64,000 nt of DNA, taken from Bacillota bacterium. GTDB taxonomy: Bacteria; Bacillota_A; Clostridia; Lachnospirales; Lachnospiraceae. Under the pieces are notes generated by a model. That model was not told where the DNA came from. It saw nothing but the letters and a program-made list of their open reading frames with translations, and did no database searches. Made by a program: the position numbers and the translations under genes. Shown here in pieces: positions 1 to 9,620 of the stretch (within the stretch, counting starts at the first letter, position 1; each line of letters opens with the position of its first letter). Location: positions 310,001 through 374,000 of the forward strand of contig JAEYMU010000053.1 in NCBI GenBank assembly GCA_023407175.1, written 5' to 3'.

Positions 1-58
1 GTTCTATTTCATTTCCTATCATGATGGATTCATTAACTTTTCTCGACAGGGCCAGCAT
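1..58 (-). CDS. csrA: CsrA carbon storage regulator, partial (cut by the window edge)
   Basis: The first 19 codons are visible, reading MLALSRKVNESIMIGNEIE, which is the invariant start of the RNA-binding protein CsrA. CsrA represses flagellin translation in Firmicutes and is sequestered by FliW. The ATG follows the fliW stop codon TAA by one base, so the two genes are translated as a couple, the classic fliW-csrA arrangement. The rest of the gene lies left of the window. Identification rests on the near-invariant N-terminus and on context. Confidence 0.93.
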   Translation of the reverse strand, partial: MLALSRKVNESIMIGNEIE

Positions 59-59
59 A

Positions 60-518
60 TTATTTGCCCTCCTTTGCTGCTTTCAATTGATCATAAAAGT
101 AATATTTGACTTCATAATCCTGATTATCTACAATGATCTGTGCACCCTTTTTCGTATCTGTATTAATGATAAAGGGAGCCTTTAAGTTAGCTGAAATCTT
201 CTCCAGCTCAGCGGGAACCGTTATTGTTACCAATACCGCGATATTTTCCTGTGTTACGGTGCCAAGAGGCTTAAGCAGCTCATCCTCCACCTCCGGATTA
301 TAATCACTCCTTACTAAAAAAGGATTGATCACAGGTATGGCAAGAGCCTCCTCGTCCAAGCTCTGAAGCCAGGAGATATCAGATCTCTCACCGTCTTCCT
401 CATCAAACAAAATGGTATATTTCTTATATTCCTCAAAGCCCAGAATACCACTCTCAAAATAAAGAATTTTGTCTTCCTCCAAATCTATCTCCCCAAAATG
501 TCTTGTCTTAACCAACAT
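60..518 (-). CDS. fliW: FliW flagellar assembly factor / CsrA antagonist
   Basis: A protein of about 152 residues starting MLVKTRHFGEI, with the family core GILGFEEYKKY and LQSLDEEALAIPVINP. FliW binds both flagellin and CsrA: when flagellin is exported, FliW is freed and blocks CsrA, so flagellin translation resumes. I chose the ATG at 518 over an upstream GTG at 527 because an AAGGAAGG ribosome site lies 8 bases before it and because homologues start here. It follows flgL by about 100 bases and overlaps functionally with csrA one base downstream. Confidence 0.95.
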   Translation of the reverse strand: MLVKTRHFGEIDLEEDKILYFESGILGFEEYKKYTILFDEEDGERSDISWLQSLDEEALAIPVINPFLVRSDYNPEVEDELLKPLGTVTQENIAVLVTITVPAELEKISANLKAPFIINTDTKKGAQIIVDNQDYEVKYYFYDQLKAAKEGK

Positions 519-619
519 ACTAAGCACCTTCCTTTCCCCATACTCATTCTTTCGTGATCAGAAAATCACTTCTGATTATTTATTATAAATGAATTTTATC
601 TAAATTGCATTATAGAATT

Positions 620-2122
620 CTACAGGAAATCCAAAAGTGTATTTTTTACTACCTTGGAGGCTGCATTCAGTGAAGCATTATATATGGTTTCTGCCGAACC
701 GTATTTGATATAGGTTTCAACAACATCCGCATCCTCATTCTTTGACATAAGCTCCTCATAATCCACCTTCTGGCTGGATAAACGGTTTTCTGTTAATTGC
801 AGCCGCACTTCCCTGCTGCCCAGATCAGCAACCGCTGCATTGACCTTGTCCTGCTCCTCGGCAGAAGTATTGATACCGGTGGAAAATGCTTTCTGCATTG
901 TCTCCTTTTTCAGATTTAGCTCTGTCTCCAGCTGATCCTTCATTTTGTTATAGCGTTCTACCTCCGCATCCGTTAATGAAGTATCTGTTAAGCGCGTTTC
1001 TATTTCACTGATTGTGCTTTCCGTATTTGTAACATCATTAACCGCATTCAGGATATCATCAATACATCTGCCTATGCTATGGGTGATTGCGTCGGAGCCC
1101 TCCGTATTAATCGTCAGCTTCTGGTTATAGTTCACCTCATATTGAATCTTTTGTCCGGTCTCTGACTTTGTGTAAGTAATCGGGTCCTGTTCCGGTTTAT
1201 CGGCATCTGTCACTGTGCAGTTAAAATAGTGCTCCGGCTTCAGCTCCCCGCTCTCAAAGCCGGTCTTTGTATACTCCACCTGAACGCTGTCCGCTGTCCT
1301 AAGCTCCGCATAAACATCCGAACCGAGAATTAACTCTCCGGTTTCATAAATATAGTGCACTTCCCCCGGATCGGGGCTGTAAGCATCCTCATCTGCCAGG
1401 GATACCGCATTGATGTTGCTGGTAATCGGGGTTTGCTCCACCAATTCACCGCTAGCATCCTTTTTGTAATAATTGATGCTGCTGGGCGGTGTATTGCTAA
1501 GATTATCGTAGGCCATCTGAATCCGGTATATTTCCTTTGTTTGCGGTGTCTTGGAAAAATCTACGGAAGCATCATCATAATCCGACAGCTCGTAGCCGCC
1601 GGTAACCTTATTGACAATCTGGATTTGATCCTTTGTAAAATTCTGTGTTATGGAGTAGGTCAGGTTTTCTTCATCCTCTGTAAAGGTCAAGGAGCTGTCC
1701 GTCTTAAAGCCGGTAAAGACGTACCTGCCTGCGTAATTCGTATTGCCCTCCTGATAGATCTGTTCCTTCATCTGAGCGAGATTTTGGGCAATGGAGGCCC
1801 GGTCTGATGCGGTCAGCGTATCCGTACTGCCCTGGACACAGTAGGTGTTAACCTGTGACAAAATACTGTTTACCGTAGACAGCGCACTTTCCGTTACATC
1901 CATCCAGGACTGTGCATCCGGAATATTCTTCTCATAATATTGATTCATCTCAGATAGATTTGTACGCAGCTTTAATGCCCGGACGGCAATAACCGGATCA
2001 TCGGAAGGACGCTGGATTTTCTTTCCCGAAGAATACTGTTCCTCTAAGGATGTCATATTCAGCTTGTTCTTATTAATATTATTCATCATATTATTTGTCA
2101 TCATTTTATTTGTTATTCTCAT
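620..2122 (-). CDS. flgL: Flagellar hook-filament junction protein FlgL
   Basis: A 500-residue protein with the flagellin-like N-terminal helix (MRITNKMMTNNMMNNINKNK, then SGKKIQRPSDDP) and the matching C-terminal coiled helix ending NAASKVVKNTLLDFL. FlgL forms the second ring of the hook-filament junction. At 500 residues it is much longer than the roughly 300 of enteric FlgL; the extra length is a variable, surface-exposed central domain (about residues 130-390). A CAGGAGGT ribosome site lies 7 bases before the ATG. It sits downstream of two flgK genes in the same operon. Confidence 0.93.
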   Translation of the reverse strand: MRITNKMMTNNMMNNINKNKLNMTSLEEQYSSGKKIQRPSDDPVIAVRALKLRTNLSEMNQYYEKNIPDAQSWMDVTESALSTVNSILSQVNTYCVQGSTDTLTASDRASIAQNLAQMKEQIYQEGNTNYAGRYVFTGFKTDSSLTFTEDEENLTYSITQNFTKDQIQIVNKVTGGYELSDYDDASVDFSKTPQTKEIYRIQMAYDNLSNTPPSSINYYKKDASGELVEQTPITSNINAVSLADEDAYSPDPGEVHYIYETGELILGSDVYAELRTADSVQVEYTKTGFESGELKPEHYFNCTVTDADKPEQDPITYTKSETGQKIQYEVNYNQKLTINTEGSDAITHSIGRCIDDILNAVNDVTNTESTISEIETRLTDTSLTDAEVERYNKMKDQLETELNLKKETMQKAFSTGINTSAEEQDKVNAAVADLGSREVRLQLTENRLSSQKVDYEELMSKNEDADVVETYIKYGSAETIYNASLNAASKVVKNTLLDFL

Positions 2123-2221
2123 GCTCCAACCTCCTGACCCATATGGATTTTATAGCTTCATAATTTAACTCTACAGTGATCCACTACACAGGTATATCTG
2201 AAAATTCACTTTACTTTTGTA

Positions 2222-4078
2222 TCATACACCCATATCATTGATCAGCTTATCGTATATCTCATTCATAACAGTGATAACCTTAGCCGAAAGATTATAGGCA
2301 TTTTGGTAACGGACCAGATTCATTGCTTCCTCATCCACATCAACACCCGATATGGACAATCTTTGATTTTTGATTGTATTTATAATATTTGACTGGCTGT
2401 CCGAAAATGTATTGGCCTTATCAGCATCTATACCGATTTCTGCCACCAGCGTCTGAAAAAAGCCGTCCGCCGCACCGGTATCAAACATCTTCTTGTTATC
2501 CTTTAATGCAATCAGTTCATCTACAATATCATTGCTTTCCTGACCGTCAACTTCCTCAGTAGCAGTCGTCATCCGGTTCGGGTCCTCCAGCAAATCTGAA
2601 TTTACCGTAAAATTCGAAGCAGTCATGAAGTAATAGGAGCCGTATAAGGGTTCATTATCGGCAATCTCTTCATAATAGCCGCCCGTCTGTGAATTGAAGG
2701 TATCCGGATCATAATATTCATAATCCTCCGAGCTTTCCAGCGGACCAAAGGTATATTCCCTTCCGTTTATCTTGCTGGTGGCCGTAAAGAAATCCGTTCC
2801 TTCCTGACCGTTTAAATCCACGCCCTTTCGCTCTACCGTGTTAAATGCCTTGGCAAAGGTACGTGCCAATTCATTCATTTTAGCCATATAATAGGGAACA
2901 CCCTTATAATCAATGCTCTGGCCAATGCCTGCGGTTGCTTCATCCGCATCGGCGGTAACCGGACTTTTAAGCTCAAAGGTATATATGAAATTCCCGGTAG
3001 ATGCATCCGTGGTGACCTCAAAGCCCGTGTATGCATACTCCCGGTTGCCAACCGTTATTGTTCCGGCTTCAGGAATATTCAGTTTCTCTACGGCATTGAT
3101 ATTGGTATCGGTCATAGTCACATAGGTATCCCCTGAGCTTGCACTGACTGTTCCCTGCAGATTATACTGATTGTTTCCGTCGCGAACCTCGAATAAAGCC
3201 TGTAAGGAACCGCCCAGATTGCTGCTGTAGGTATCGAAATCCTGATCATTTTCCCATTTAATATCATATAAACCGTCAATATCATTCTGATTTACCTTCT
3301 CCGACCGGGGCACTACCGAAAGCTTATAGCTTTTATTGCCGTCCACCAGGGTTCCGCCATTCATTTTGACCACATAGCTGGTAAGCCCACCGGAGGTACC
3401 AACGGCTTTCTCCGTAACGGATATATTACCAATCTTCGAAAGCTCATCGATTAAAAGCGCTCTCTGATCCCTTAAATCATTGGCTGTGCCCCCATTAACC
3501 TCAAGGGTATTAATCTGCTGGGTCAGTGCCGCAATCTGATTTGTCGTGGAGTTGATCTGATCCACCTGGTTGCGGATCTCAAAATTACACTCCTCCTGTA
3601 TACTGTTCAGATCCTCCGATACGGAATTGAAATATTCCGTAAGGCTCTTTGCATAATTGATGACCTGGGTACGGACTGTCAGACTGGAGGGATTTTTCTG
3701 AAGCTCCTGCAGACTGTCATTTAGTGAATTATAGGTAGTCGTAAAGCCGTCCACGCTGACATCATTGAAATAGTTTTCAATCTCTGTCATGTAGTAGGAC
3801 TTTGTCGAATATTCTCCGTATATCGTATTATTCTTCCAATACTTTATATCATAATAGCTGTCTCTTTCCTGGGTTACACCGGATACTGCAACTCCGGTCC
3901 CCTGCATACCATAGGTACTGCTTACCGACTGTGCCTTAGCGGCCTTCTGTGACATGATCTGTCTGGAATATCCGTCCGTCTCGGCATTCGTAATATTGTG
4001 GGCAGTTGTATCCAGCGCCGATTGATAGGCATACAAACCGGTCTTTCCGATATTCATTCCAAAAAATGTAGATGACAT
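2222..4078 (-). CDS. flgK: Flagellar hook-associated protein FlgK, second copy
   Basis: A 618-residue FlgK paralogue. The N-terminus (GKTGLYAYQSALDTTAHNITNAETDGYSRQ) carries the rod/hook signature, residues 90-220 form the long helical FlgK region, and the C-terminus (NLVRYQNAYNLSAKVITVMNEIYDKL) is the conserved basal-body C-terminal helix. It builds the first hook-filament junction ring. It lies 34 bases after a second, clearly diverged flgK; both keep complete terminal helices, so neither looks like a pseudogene. Whether both are assembled in one junction or used alternately cannot be told from sequence. Confidence 0.9.
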   Translation of the reverse strand: MSSTFFGMNIGKTGLYAYQSALDTTAHNITNAETDGYSRQIMSQKAAKAQSVSSTYGMQGTGVAVSGVTQERDSYYDIKYWKNNTIYGEYSTKSYYMTEIENYFNDVSVDGFTTTYNSLNDSLQELQKNPSSLTVRTQVINYAKSLTEYFNSVSEDLNSIQEECNFEIRNQVDQINSTTNQIAALTQQINTLEVNGGTANDLRDQRALLIDELSKIGNISVTEKAVGTSGGLTSYVVKMNGGTLVDGNKSYKLSVVPRSEKVNQNDIDGLYDIKWENDQDFDTYSSNLGGSLQALFEVRDGNNQYNLQGTVSASSGDTYVTMTDTNINAVEKLNIPEAGTITVGNREYAYTGFEVTTDASTGNFIYTFELKSPVTADADEATAGIGQSIDYKGVPYYMAKMNELARTFAKAFNTVERKGVDLNGQEGTDFFTATSKINGREYTFGPLESSEDYEYYDPDTFNSQTGGYYEEIADNEPLYGSYYFMTASNFTVNSDLLEDPNRMTTATEEVDGQESNDIVDELIALKDNKKMFDTGAADGFFQTLVAEIGIDADKANTFSDSQSNIINTIKNQRLSISGVDVDEEAMNLVRYQNAYNLSAKVITVMNEIYDKLINDMGV

Positions 4079-4112
4079 ATTTCCTCCATTTCTACACTGC
4101 TTATTGTTTCAT

Positions 4113-5843
4113 CTAAAGTTTATCGATAACATCCTTTAGCATCTCACTTACCACATTTACATAGCGGGCGGAAGCGTTGTATGCATGCTGATATTTGATT
4201 AAATTTGTCAGCTCCTCATCCGAGGAAACGCCCGTCACCTGTGTTCTTTGATTATTGATACTGTTTACCATGGAAGCCTGGTTCGTACTGATTGTATTCA
4301 GCTGCTCACCCCGGTTTGCAAGATTCGAGATAAAGGAGGTATAATAATCGTCAAAATTATTCTGTGTCAGTGTATTGGGATTGAGTGTTGAAAAAGTCTC
4401 CTGCCATTTTGTCAGCAGCTCGTTTACCGTATTGACATCATAATCTGCGGAGCCGCTGTTACTGGATAACGGTATGTATGCATAATTTTGCATGACATCC
4501 GGGTTAACCTCAATTTCGCCAAGGGTGAAAAGAGATGATGTATCCGCCGGATCCTCCTCATTGTAAACACGTGCGGTAATCGTCACCGTAGCGCCTGTTT
4601 CATCCAGTATCTGTATCTCCTGCTCCTCACTGTAGCGGTCCATCGATTTTCTGTTAAAAAGGGCTTCTCCCATGGTACTGTTATCGTCAAGTCCTACCGG
4701 GGCCTTGTCCGTATCCAGAATCTTTATTGTGGTACCATCGACTAAGGTTACTTCCTTATTCGGACTTAGAACGTCGTTGATGGTTGTCACAATCCCATGA
4801 ATCAGCTGGTCAAATTCAGCCTGGACCGTCATAATTACCGATGAGTTGGTCCGGTTGTTATAATCACTGACCGCCAGATTATAAAGGGCATCGGACTCAT
4901 AATCCTCTTTTTTGGGTATATCCGTATAATTTGCCTGTTTATATCCCCTTGCTGTCAGCAGTCCCTTCAAGGATCCAATATCCGTATCATAGTCCGAGGA
5001 GGCCTCCGTATCGAGATTAAAAACATCAGAACCCCCATGGGCAACCCATACGGGCTTAAGCATCTCGGAATCCTCGCTCATCTTAACCGTCTGGAGCTTA
5101 AAAACCGTATCCTCCGTCACAAAGGATGCACCCTCCAGATTTACGTTTATCATCCCGTTGGAATTCTCTTTATATGTAATATTCGCTAATTTCCCCAATT
5201 CATCAAGCAGGGAATTCCTCTGATCCCGAAGATCGTTGGCTTTCTCCCTTCCTGTACTCTCATATTGTCTGATTTGGACATTTAATTTTTTTAACTCATC
5301 ACCGATCTCATTGATCCGGTCTACCTGATTCTGAATTTGTGTATTCAGGTTAACCTGGTAATCCTTGAGCTGCTTCGAGATATTATCCGCCCTCTCCAGA
5401 AAGGATACGGCAGTCTGTATCAGGGAAGCTCTTGTCACCACGCTGTCCGGTTCCTTAGCCAGCTCCTGCAGGGATGTCCAAAGGTCACCCATTGTATCCT
5501 GAAAGGACTCACCCTCCAGTTCACCAAAGAAGCTCTCGACCTCTCCGACTGCATCATATTGTGATTCATAAAAGGCCTCTCGGCCAATTTCCTGGCGATA
5601 GGCCTGATCTAGAAAGGTATCCCTCACCTGCTTTACCGTAGCAAAATTAGCGCCCAGTCCCTTTTGCATGGTGGACACATAGGAATCACCTAATTTAATA
5701 TACCCAAAATCCGTCAATACCGCCTGCTGTCTTACAAAACCGTCGGTATCAACATTCGCCAAATTATGAGATGTTATGTTCAAAGCAGCCTGACTGACAT
5801 TCAAGCCTGATACACCAATGTATAAGCCGTTTAATGAACTCAT
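4113..5843 (-). CDS. flgK: Flagellar hook-associated protein FlgK, first copy
   Basis: A 576-residue FlgK. The start is the canonical SGLNVSQAALNITSHNLANV motif followed by DTDGFVRQ, and the end is NLIKYQHAYNASARYVNVVSEML. The middle holds coiled-coil segments (residues about 130-200) and variable beta domains. It is the first of the tandem flgK pair, 22 bases downstream of flgN, whose product is the chaperone for FlgK and FlgL. The two copies share architecture but little sequence outside the termini, which suggests an old duplication. Confidence 0.93.
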   Translation of the reverse strand: MSSLNGLYIGVSGLNVSQAALNITSHNLANVDTDGFVRQQAVLTDFGYIKLGDSYVSTMQKGLGANFATVKQVRDTFLDQAYRQEIGREAFYESQYDAVGEVESFFGELEGESFQDTMGDLWTSLQELAKEPDSVVTRASLIQTAVSFLERADNISKQLKDYQVNLNTQIQNQVDRINEIGDELKKLNVQIRQYESTGREKANDLRDQRNSLLDELGKLANITYKENSNGMINVNLEGASFVTEDTVFKLQTVKMSEDSEMLKPVWVAHGGSDVFNLDTEASSDYDTDIGSLKGLLTARGYKQANYTDIPKKEDYESDALYNLAVSDYNNRTNSSVIMTVQAEFDQLIHGIVTTINDVLSPNKEVTLVDGTTIKILDTDKAPVGLDDNSTMGEALFNRKSMDRYSEEQEIQILDETGATVTITARVYNEEDPADTSSLFTLGEIEVNPDVMQNYAYIPLSSNSGSADYDVNTVNELLTKWQETFSTLNPNTLTQNNFDDYYTSFISNLANRGEQLNTISTNQASMVNSINNQRTQVTGVSSDEELTNLIKYQHAYNASARYVNVVSEMLKDVIDKL

Positions 5844-5865
5844 GAACCCACCTTACCTTGTGTTG

Positions 5866-6378
5866 TTATTGCTTTGCGTCGAACATCCCTGTTCCCGGCG
5901 TCTGCATCATATACTGTGAGGCACCTCTTGTATAGTTATTTCCTGGAATCATCCTTGTACTTTGAATAAAATTCATATTGAATTCTATCATCTCCAGAGA
6001 GTGTTTAATTAACGATTTATTCCTGTTATTTGCATAAACCAGTCTTTGAATAATACGTTTCAGATTATCATGCAGCGTCTCCAGAGCCTTCTGTTCCTTC
6101 GGCTGCTTGCTGATTAATTTAATCAATGTCTGTAAATTCAAGTCACCGTTTTTGCGGTTAATTACCGTCTTAATATCTCTCATAACGGTTTCTCTTCTAT
6201 GCTCCAGCATACTGATCTGATCAACAGCTGCTTGCTCCTTGCCGGTAATCTCCTGCAGGGAAATCAGGTCATTCTTAACAATAACCTGGGTTTTCTGCTC
6301 CACAATCGGCACCAGCTGCTGATAAACCTCATATTCTTTTTGCAAAGTATCAATCAATTCATCAATTAAGCTAGCCAC
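5866..6378 (-). CDS. flgN: FlgN family flagellar export chaperone
   Basis: A 170-residue, almost entirely helical protein (MASLIDELIDTLQKEYEVYQ...) of the FlgN type, which escorts FlgK and FlgL to the export apparatus. The start is a GTG with AGAGGG six bases upstream. Sequence conservation in this family is low, so the call leans on length, helical character and position between flgM and flgK. Confidence 0.85.
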   Translation of the reverse strand: MASLIDELIDTLQKEYEVYQQLVPIVEQKTQVIVKNDLISLQEITGKEQAAVDQISMLEHRRETVMRDIKTVINRKNGDLNLQTLIKLISKQPKEQKALETLHDNLKRIIQRLVYANNRNKSLIKHSLEMIEFNMNFIQSTRMIPGNNYTRGASQYMMQTPGTGMFDAKQ

Positions 6379-6428
6379 TGTTAACCCTCTTTCTCAATAT
6401 ACCCTGTCCTTATTAACCCGGTCGTCTG

Positions 6429-6698
6429 TTAATCCTCTGCCTTATCTGCAAGCTTATTTGCGACATCCTCAATTGTCACGTTGTAGGTTCCAGCCTCCAT
6501 ACGCTCCTTGATCTCGCTGATCTTCGCTTCTCTGACATCGGGAGTACGCGCTACGATCTGCTTGGCCACCTGATAGTCCTTGCCTGTCTGTGATAACTCA
6601 AGCATGTCACTGAAGCTGCTTCCCTCTGCTTTGGTTGTTTTCTTCACACTGCTCGTTTTGTATAATTCACTGATTTTGTTAAATGCATCGATTCGCAT
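6429..6698 (-). CDS. flgM: Anti-sigma-28 factor FlgM
   Basis: An 89-residue protein, MRIDAFNKISELYK at the start and a C-terminal half rich in the FlgM pattern (DYQVAKQIVARTPDVRE, KISEIKERMEAGTYNV). FlgM holds sigma-28 inactive until it is exported through the finished hook. I chose the ATG at 6698, which has AGGTGG 8 bases upstream, rather than the upstream GTG at 6710. First gene of the late flagellar operon, preceded by a sigma-28-like promoter. Confidence 0.92.
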   Translation of the reverse strand: MRIDAFNKISELYKTSSVKKTTKAEGSSFSDMLELSQTGKDYQVAKQIVARTPDVREAKISEIKERMEAGTYNVTIEDVANKLADKAED

Positions 6699-6748
6699 CC
6701 TGATCACCACCTATTCAATGCTGTTTTATTTCTATCAATCTATAATAT

Positions 6749-6775
6749 TTATCGGAAGATTCCCAATTAACATTA
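6749..6775 (-). promoter_or_regulatory. Sigma-28-like promoter of the flgM operon
   Basis: Reading the minus strand: TAAT, 15 bases, TCCGATAA, against the sigma-28 consensus TAAA-N15-GCCGATAA. It lies about 50 bases before the flgM start, fitting an operon of late flagellar genes under FlgM/sigma-28 feedback. No convincing sigma-A pair with normal spacing was found nearby. Confidence 0.65.
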
Positions 6776-6857
6776 TAGGTAATTGAAAATTTTCTGTTAC
6801 AAACGAAATAGAAGTCTGCAAAAGAAGAAGCGTCTACGAAAGATTGGTATATAATAA

Positions 6858-6884
6858 GGGACGCAAGGATTATCCCTGCGCCCC
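6858..6884 (-). terminator. Intrinsic terminator after the CtpA-type protease gene
   Basis: A 12-bp stem (GGGGCGCAGGGA paired with TCCTTGCGTCCC, two G-U pairs) with a TAA loop, starting 8 bases after the stop codon. The following tract TTATTATAT is a weak U-tract. Confidence 0.6.
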
Positions 6885-6892
6885 TTTCAACC

Positions 6893-8134
6893 TTATTTTT
6901 TTATTTTATTCTTAATAAGCTTAATTGCTTCCTGCAGCTGATTATCCTTATCGATGGGAATAACCACTTCATTTTTCAGCTCATCCTTCAGCTCCACCTC
7001 AACATCCGGCGTGATGCCCTTTCCGTGGATATTGCGGCCATTCGGTGTGTAATACTTGGATATGGTAAGCTTGACGGCCGTTCCATCGGATAACGGAATT
7101 ACCTTTTGTACGATACCCTTGCCGAAGCTTGTTGTACCTACGATGGTAGCCACCTTATAGTCCTGAAGGGTTCCGGCAAATATTTCGGAGGCGCTGGCAC
7201 TCTGTCCGTTAATCAGTACTGCCATAGGAACACTTATCTTTTTATTGTCAACAGCCTTTTGTTCATCACGGTTTCCATTCTTATCCTCCGTATAGACGAT
7301 AAGCTCCGGCGGAAGAAGACGGTCCAGAATCTTGACTACAGAGGCAAGCAGACCACCCGGATTATCTCTTACATCTACAATGAGGCCCGTCATTCCGTCC
7401 TTCTCAAGCTTATTAACCGCTGCGATGAACTGGTTAACTGTCACTTCATCAAATTCACTTATGACAATATATCCGATCTTATTGTCTAACATCTGGTATT
7501 CAATGGTAGGCACCTCGATTTTTTCTCTGGTTACAGTAAAATCCAGCGGGTCGGCTTCCCCTTCCCTGACAATTGTTATCTTTACTGTCGTGCCTTCTTT
7601 TCCCTTCATCTCACTGACTACCTTGGATAAATCAACTCCGGTGACCTCTTCATCATTTACCTTGTAAAGAATATCTCCCGGCAGAATACCTGCCTTATAG
7701 GCCGGTCCGGTTGAAAATGGCTTTACAATGGTTATCACACCGGTTTTTGCATCCTGGCTTACGGTAGCACCGATACCGCAATATGTTCCCGATGAACTTT
7801 CCATCAACGCACTGTATTCATCGGCGGTATAATATACCGAATATGGATCATCCAGGCTTGCGATAAAGCCCTTATATATCCCGTCTGCAAAATCCGTCTT
7901 GCTGATGTCCTCCAGATAATAATTATCCACCAGTGTCTGGAGATAGGTCAGCTTTTGAACAATCTGATCATATTCAATTTCTTCCTGCTTTGTCGAATCC
8001 TTTTTAGAGGAAGAATCTCCGGCATTTCCCTCTGCCTTCGACTGCACCATGATAAACAAGGAGCCTACAATGATAAACAACAATATAGCACTACATAGAC
8101 CTGTTATTAACCCGCTTGTAAAATTCTTCTTCAT
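6893..8134 (-). CDS. S41 family C-terminal processing peptidase (CtpA type)
   Basis: About 413 residues. Residues 5-35 form a membrane anchor (MKKNFTSGLITGLCSAILLF). A short low-complexity linker is followed by a PDZ domain (GIGATVSQDAKTGVITIVKP...GILPGDILYKVN) and the S41 catalytic domain with the serine in NGQSASASEIFAGTL and the lysine in SFGKGIVQK. Such proteases trim extracytoplasmic proteins after PDZ-mediated recognition. The ATG at 8134 has GAGGT six bases upstream; an in-frame ATG at 8158 is possible but has a poorer site. It follows its own terminator-bounded unit and is not part of the flagellar operon. Confidence 0.9.
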   Translation of the reverse strand: MKKNFTSGLITGLCSAILLFIIVGSLFIMVQSKAEGNAGDSSSKKDSTKQEEIEYDQIVQKLTYLQTLVDNYYLEDISKTDFADGIYKGFIASLDDPYSVYYTADEYSALMESSSGTYCGIGATVSQDAKTGVITIVKPFSTGPAYKAGILPGDILYKVNDEEVTGVDLSKVVSEMKGKEGTTVKITIVREGEADPLDFTVTREKIEVPTIEYQMLDNKIGYIVISEFDEVTVNQFIAAVNKLEKDGMTGLIVDVRDNPGGLLASVVKILDRLLPPELIVYTEDKNGNRDEQKAVDNKKISVPMAVLINGQSASASEIFAGTLQDYKVATIVGTTSFGKGIVQKVIPLSDGTAVKLTISKYYTPNGRNIHGKGITPDVEVELKDELKNEVVIPIDKDNQLQEAIKLIKNKIKK

Positions 8135-8212
8135 AGATGACCTCATTTCTGCGCGCATTTACCCCCAGGCAAATAATATTAATTTTAAATAAAATATGCA
8201 ATAGAGAAAACT

Positions 8213-8258
8213 GGCTGCTACAAAACATGAAAAGCATGATTTATGTTTTGCAACAGCC
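8213..8258 (-). terminator. Terminator after the CdaR-type regulator
   Basis: A 16-bp stem (two wobble pairs), GGCTGTTGCAAAACAT paired with ATGTTTTGTAGCAGCC, followed on the minus strand by AGTTTTCT. It begins 8 bases after the regulator stop codon. Confidence 0.75.
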
Positions 8259-8265
8259 CTTTATC

Positions 8266-9354
8266 TTAATAATCCAGTTGTTCCATATACTTCATGTATT
8301 TTACTACCATAAGTGCAATCTTAAATGTAATTGCATCTTCAAATACCCGCAGGTCAAGGTTGGTGCTTTTCTGGAGTTTATCCAAACGGTAAACCAGGGT
8401 ATTACGGTGGATATACAGTTGTCTTGAGGTTTCAGATACATTCAGACTGTTTTCAAAGAACTTGTTGATTGTAGTAAGCGTTTCTTCGTCAAAATCATCG
8501 GGAGATTTCCCTTCGAAAATTTCCTTGATGAACATTTTACAAAGAGGCATCGGCAACTGATAAATTAATCTTCCAATACCAAGATTATTGTATGCCACTA
8601 CATTTCTTCCGCTGTAGAAAATCTTTCCTACATCGAGGGCCATCTTCGCTTCCTTGTAGGACCTTGATACATCCTTAATTTCATTTACTATCGTTCCGTA
8701 TGCTACATGCACCTTCGTCATAGCCTCGGTATTGAGCATATCCAAAATGACCTTTGCTGTTTTATTCAAATCATCATAGGTCTCACTCTGTTTTACTTCC
8801 TTGACAAGAATAATATTCTTCTCGTCCACCGCAGTTATAAAATCCTTTGTTTTTCCCGAGAAAAGGCTTCTCACTGTTTCCAGAGCATTGGCATCTTTTT
8901 CGTTCTTGGTTTCAATGATATATACAACTCGCCTTGCCTCCGTATCAATATGAAGCTTCTTTGCGCGGTTATAGATATCCACCAGCAGCAGATTATCCAG
9001 CAACAGGTTTTTAATAAAATTATCCTTGTCGTAACGCTCTTTATAAGCGACAAGCAGATTTTGTATCTGAAAGGATGCTATCTTTCCAATCATGAATACA
9101 TCTTCACTGTCACCCTTGGCAAGAATTACATACTCTAATTGATGCTCATCAAATACTTTAAAAAATTGATAACCCTGAATCGCCTGACTGTCTGCCGGAG
9201 AAGCAACGAATGCCATAACTGCATTCTCATATTGCTCTGCATTATCTATCGTAGTAGCCAGTACTTTTCCTTCCGTATCCATAACACAAATATCGATACG
9301 AGTGATCCCTTTTAATCCGTCAATGGTGCTCTGAAGAATTTGATTGGAAATCAT
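8266..9354 (-). CDS. CdaR/PucR-type transcriptional regulator
   Basis: A 362-residue protein. Residues 1-100 form a putative sensory domain resembling the diacid-recognition region (ITRIDICVMDTEGKVLATTID), the middle (130-270) is a GGDEF-like fold typical of CdaR, and the C-terminus carries the HTH_30 helix-turn-helix (NVSETSRQLYIHRNTLVYRLDKL, about 308-332). Members regulate sugar-acid, purine or sugar uptake genes. The start has AAGGAG 7 bases upstream. It stands alone, bounded by terminators; the sugar ABC ATPase gene 2.4 kb upstream is a possible functional partner, but that is inference. Confidence 0.85.
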   Translation of the reverse strand: MISNQILQSTIDGLKGITRIDICVMDTEGKVLATTIDNAEQYENAVMAFVASPADSQAIQGYQFFKVFDEHQLEYVILAKGDSEDVFMIGKIASFQIQNLLVAYKERYDKDNFIKNLLLDNLLLVDIYNRAKKLHIDTEARRVVYIIETKNEKDANALETVRSLFSGKTKDFITAVDEKNIILVKEVKQSETYDDLNKTAKVILDMLNTEAMTKVHVAYGTIVNEIKDVSRSYKEAKMALDVGKIFYSGRNVVAYNNLGIGRLIYQLPMPLCKMFIKEIFEGKSPDDFDEETLTTINKFFENSLNVSETSRQLYIHRNTLVYRLDKLQKSTNLDLRVFEDAITFKIALMVVKYMKYMEQLDY

Positions 9355-9580
9355 GTTTTCACTCCTTACTATTATATTTCTATTTTTCTTTAAAATTCAT
9401 GTATTGCAAAGTTATTTTAACACTGAATTCGTCATAAGTAAACTAAAATTATAAATTTTGCATAGAAACCTTCGTATATATTTATCAAATTTAGAGAGAA
9501 ACACATTAGTATTATAACTAAACTATATATTTATTTAAAGTTTTCCCTCAAAGAGTTCGCCCTGCAGGCGAATAAAAACC

Positions 9581-9600
9581 GGGAGCAACACTGTGCTCCC
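9581..9600 (-). terminator. Terminator after the chemoreceptor gene
   Basis: GGGAGCA CAGTGT TGCTCCC followed by GGTTTTTATT on the minus strand: a 7-bp GC-rich stem with a short U-tract, 20 bases past the stop codon. A second hairpin (TTCGCC/GGCGAA, about 9555-9572) follows immediately. Confidence 0.8.
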
Positions 9601-9620
9601 GTAGTAAATATCAGACTTTT

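Noticed and set aside
6711..6857. A sigma-A promoter for flgM (TTGTAA ... TATAAT)
   Set aside because: The spacing of 19 bases is too long and no other -35 fits, while a sigma-28-like element with correct 15-base spacing is present.
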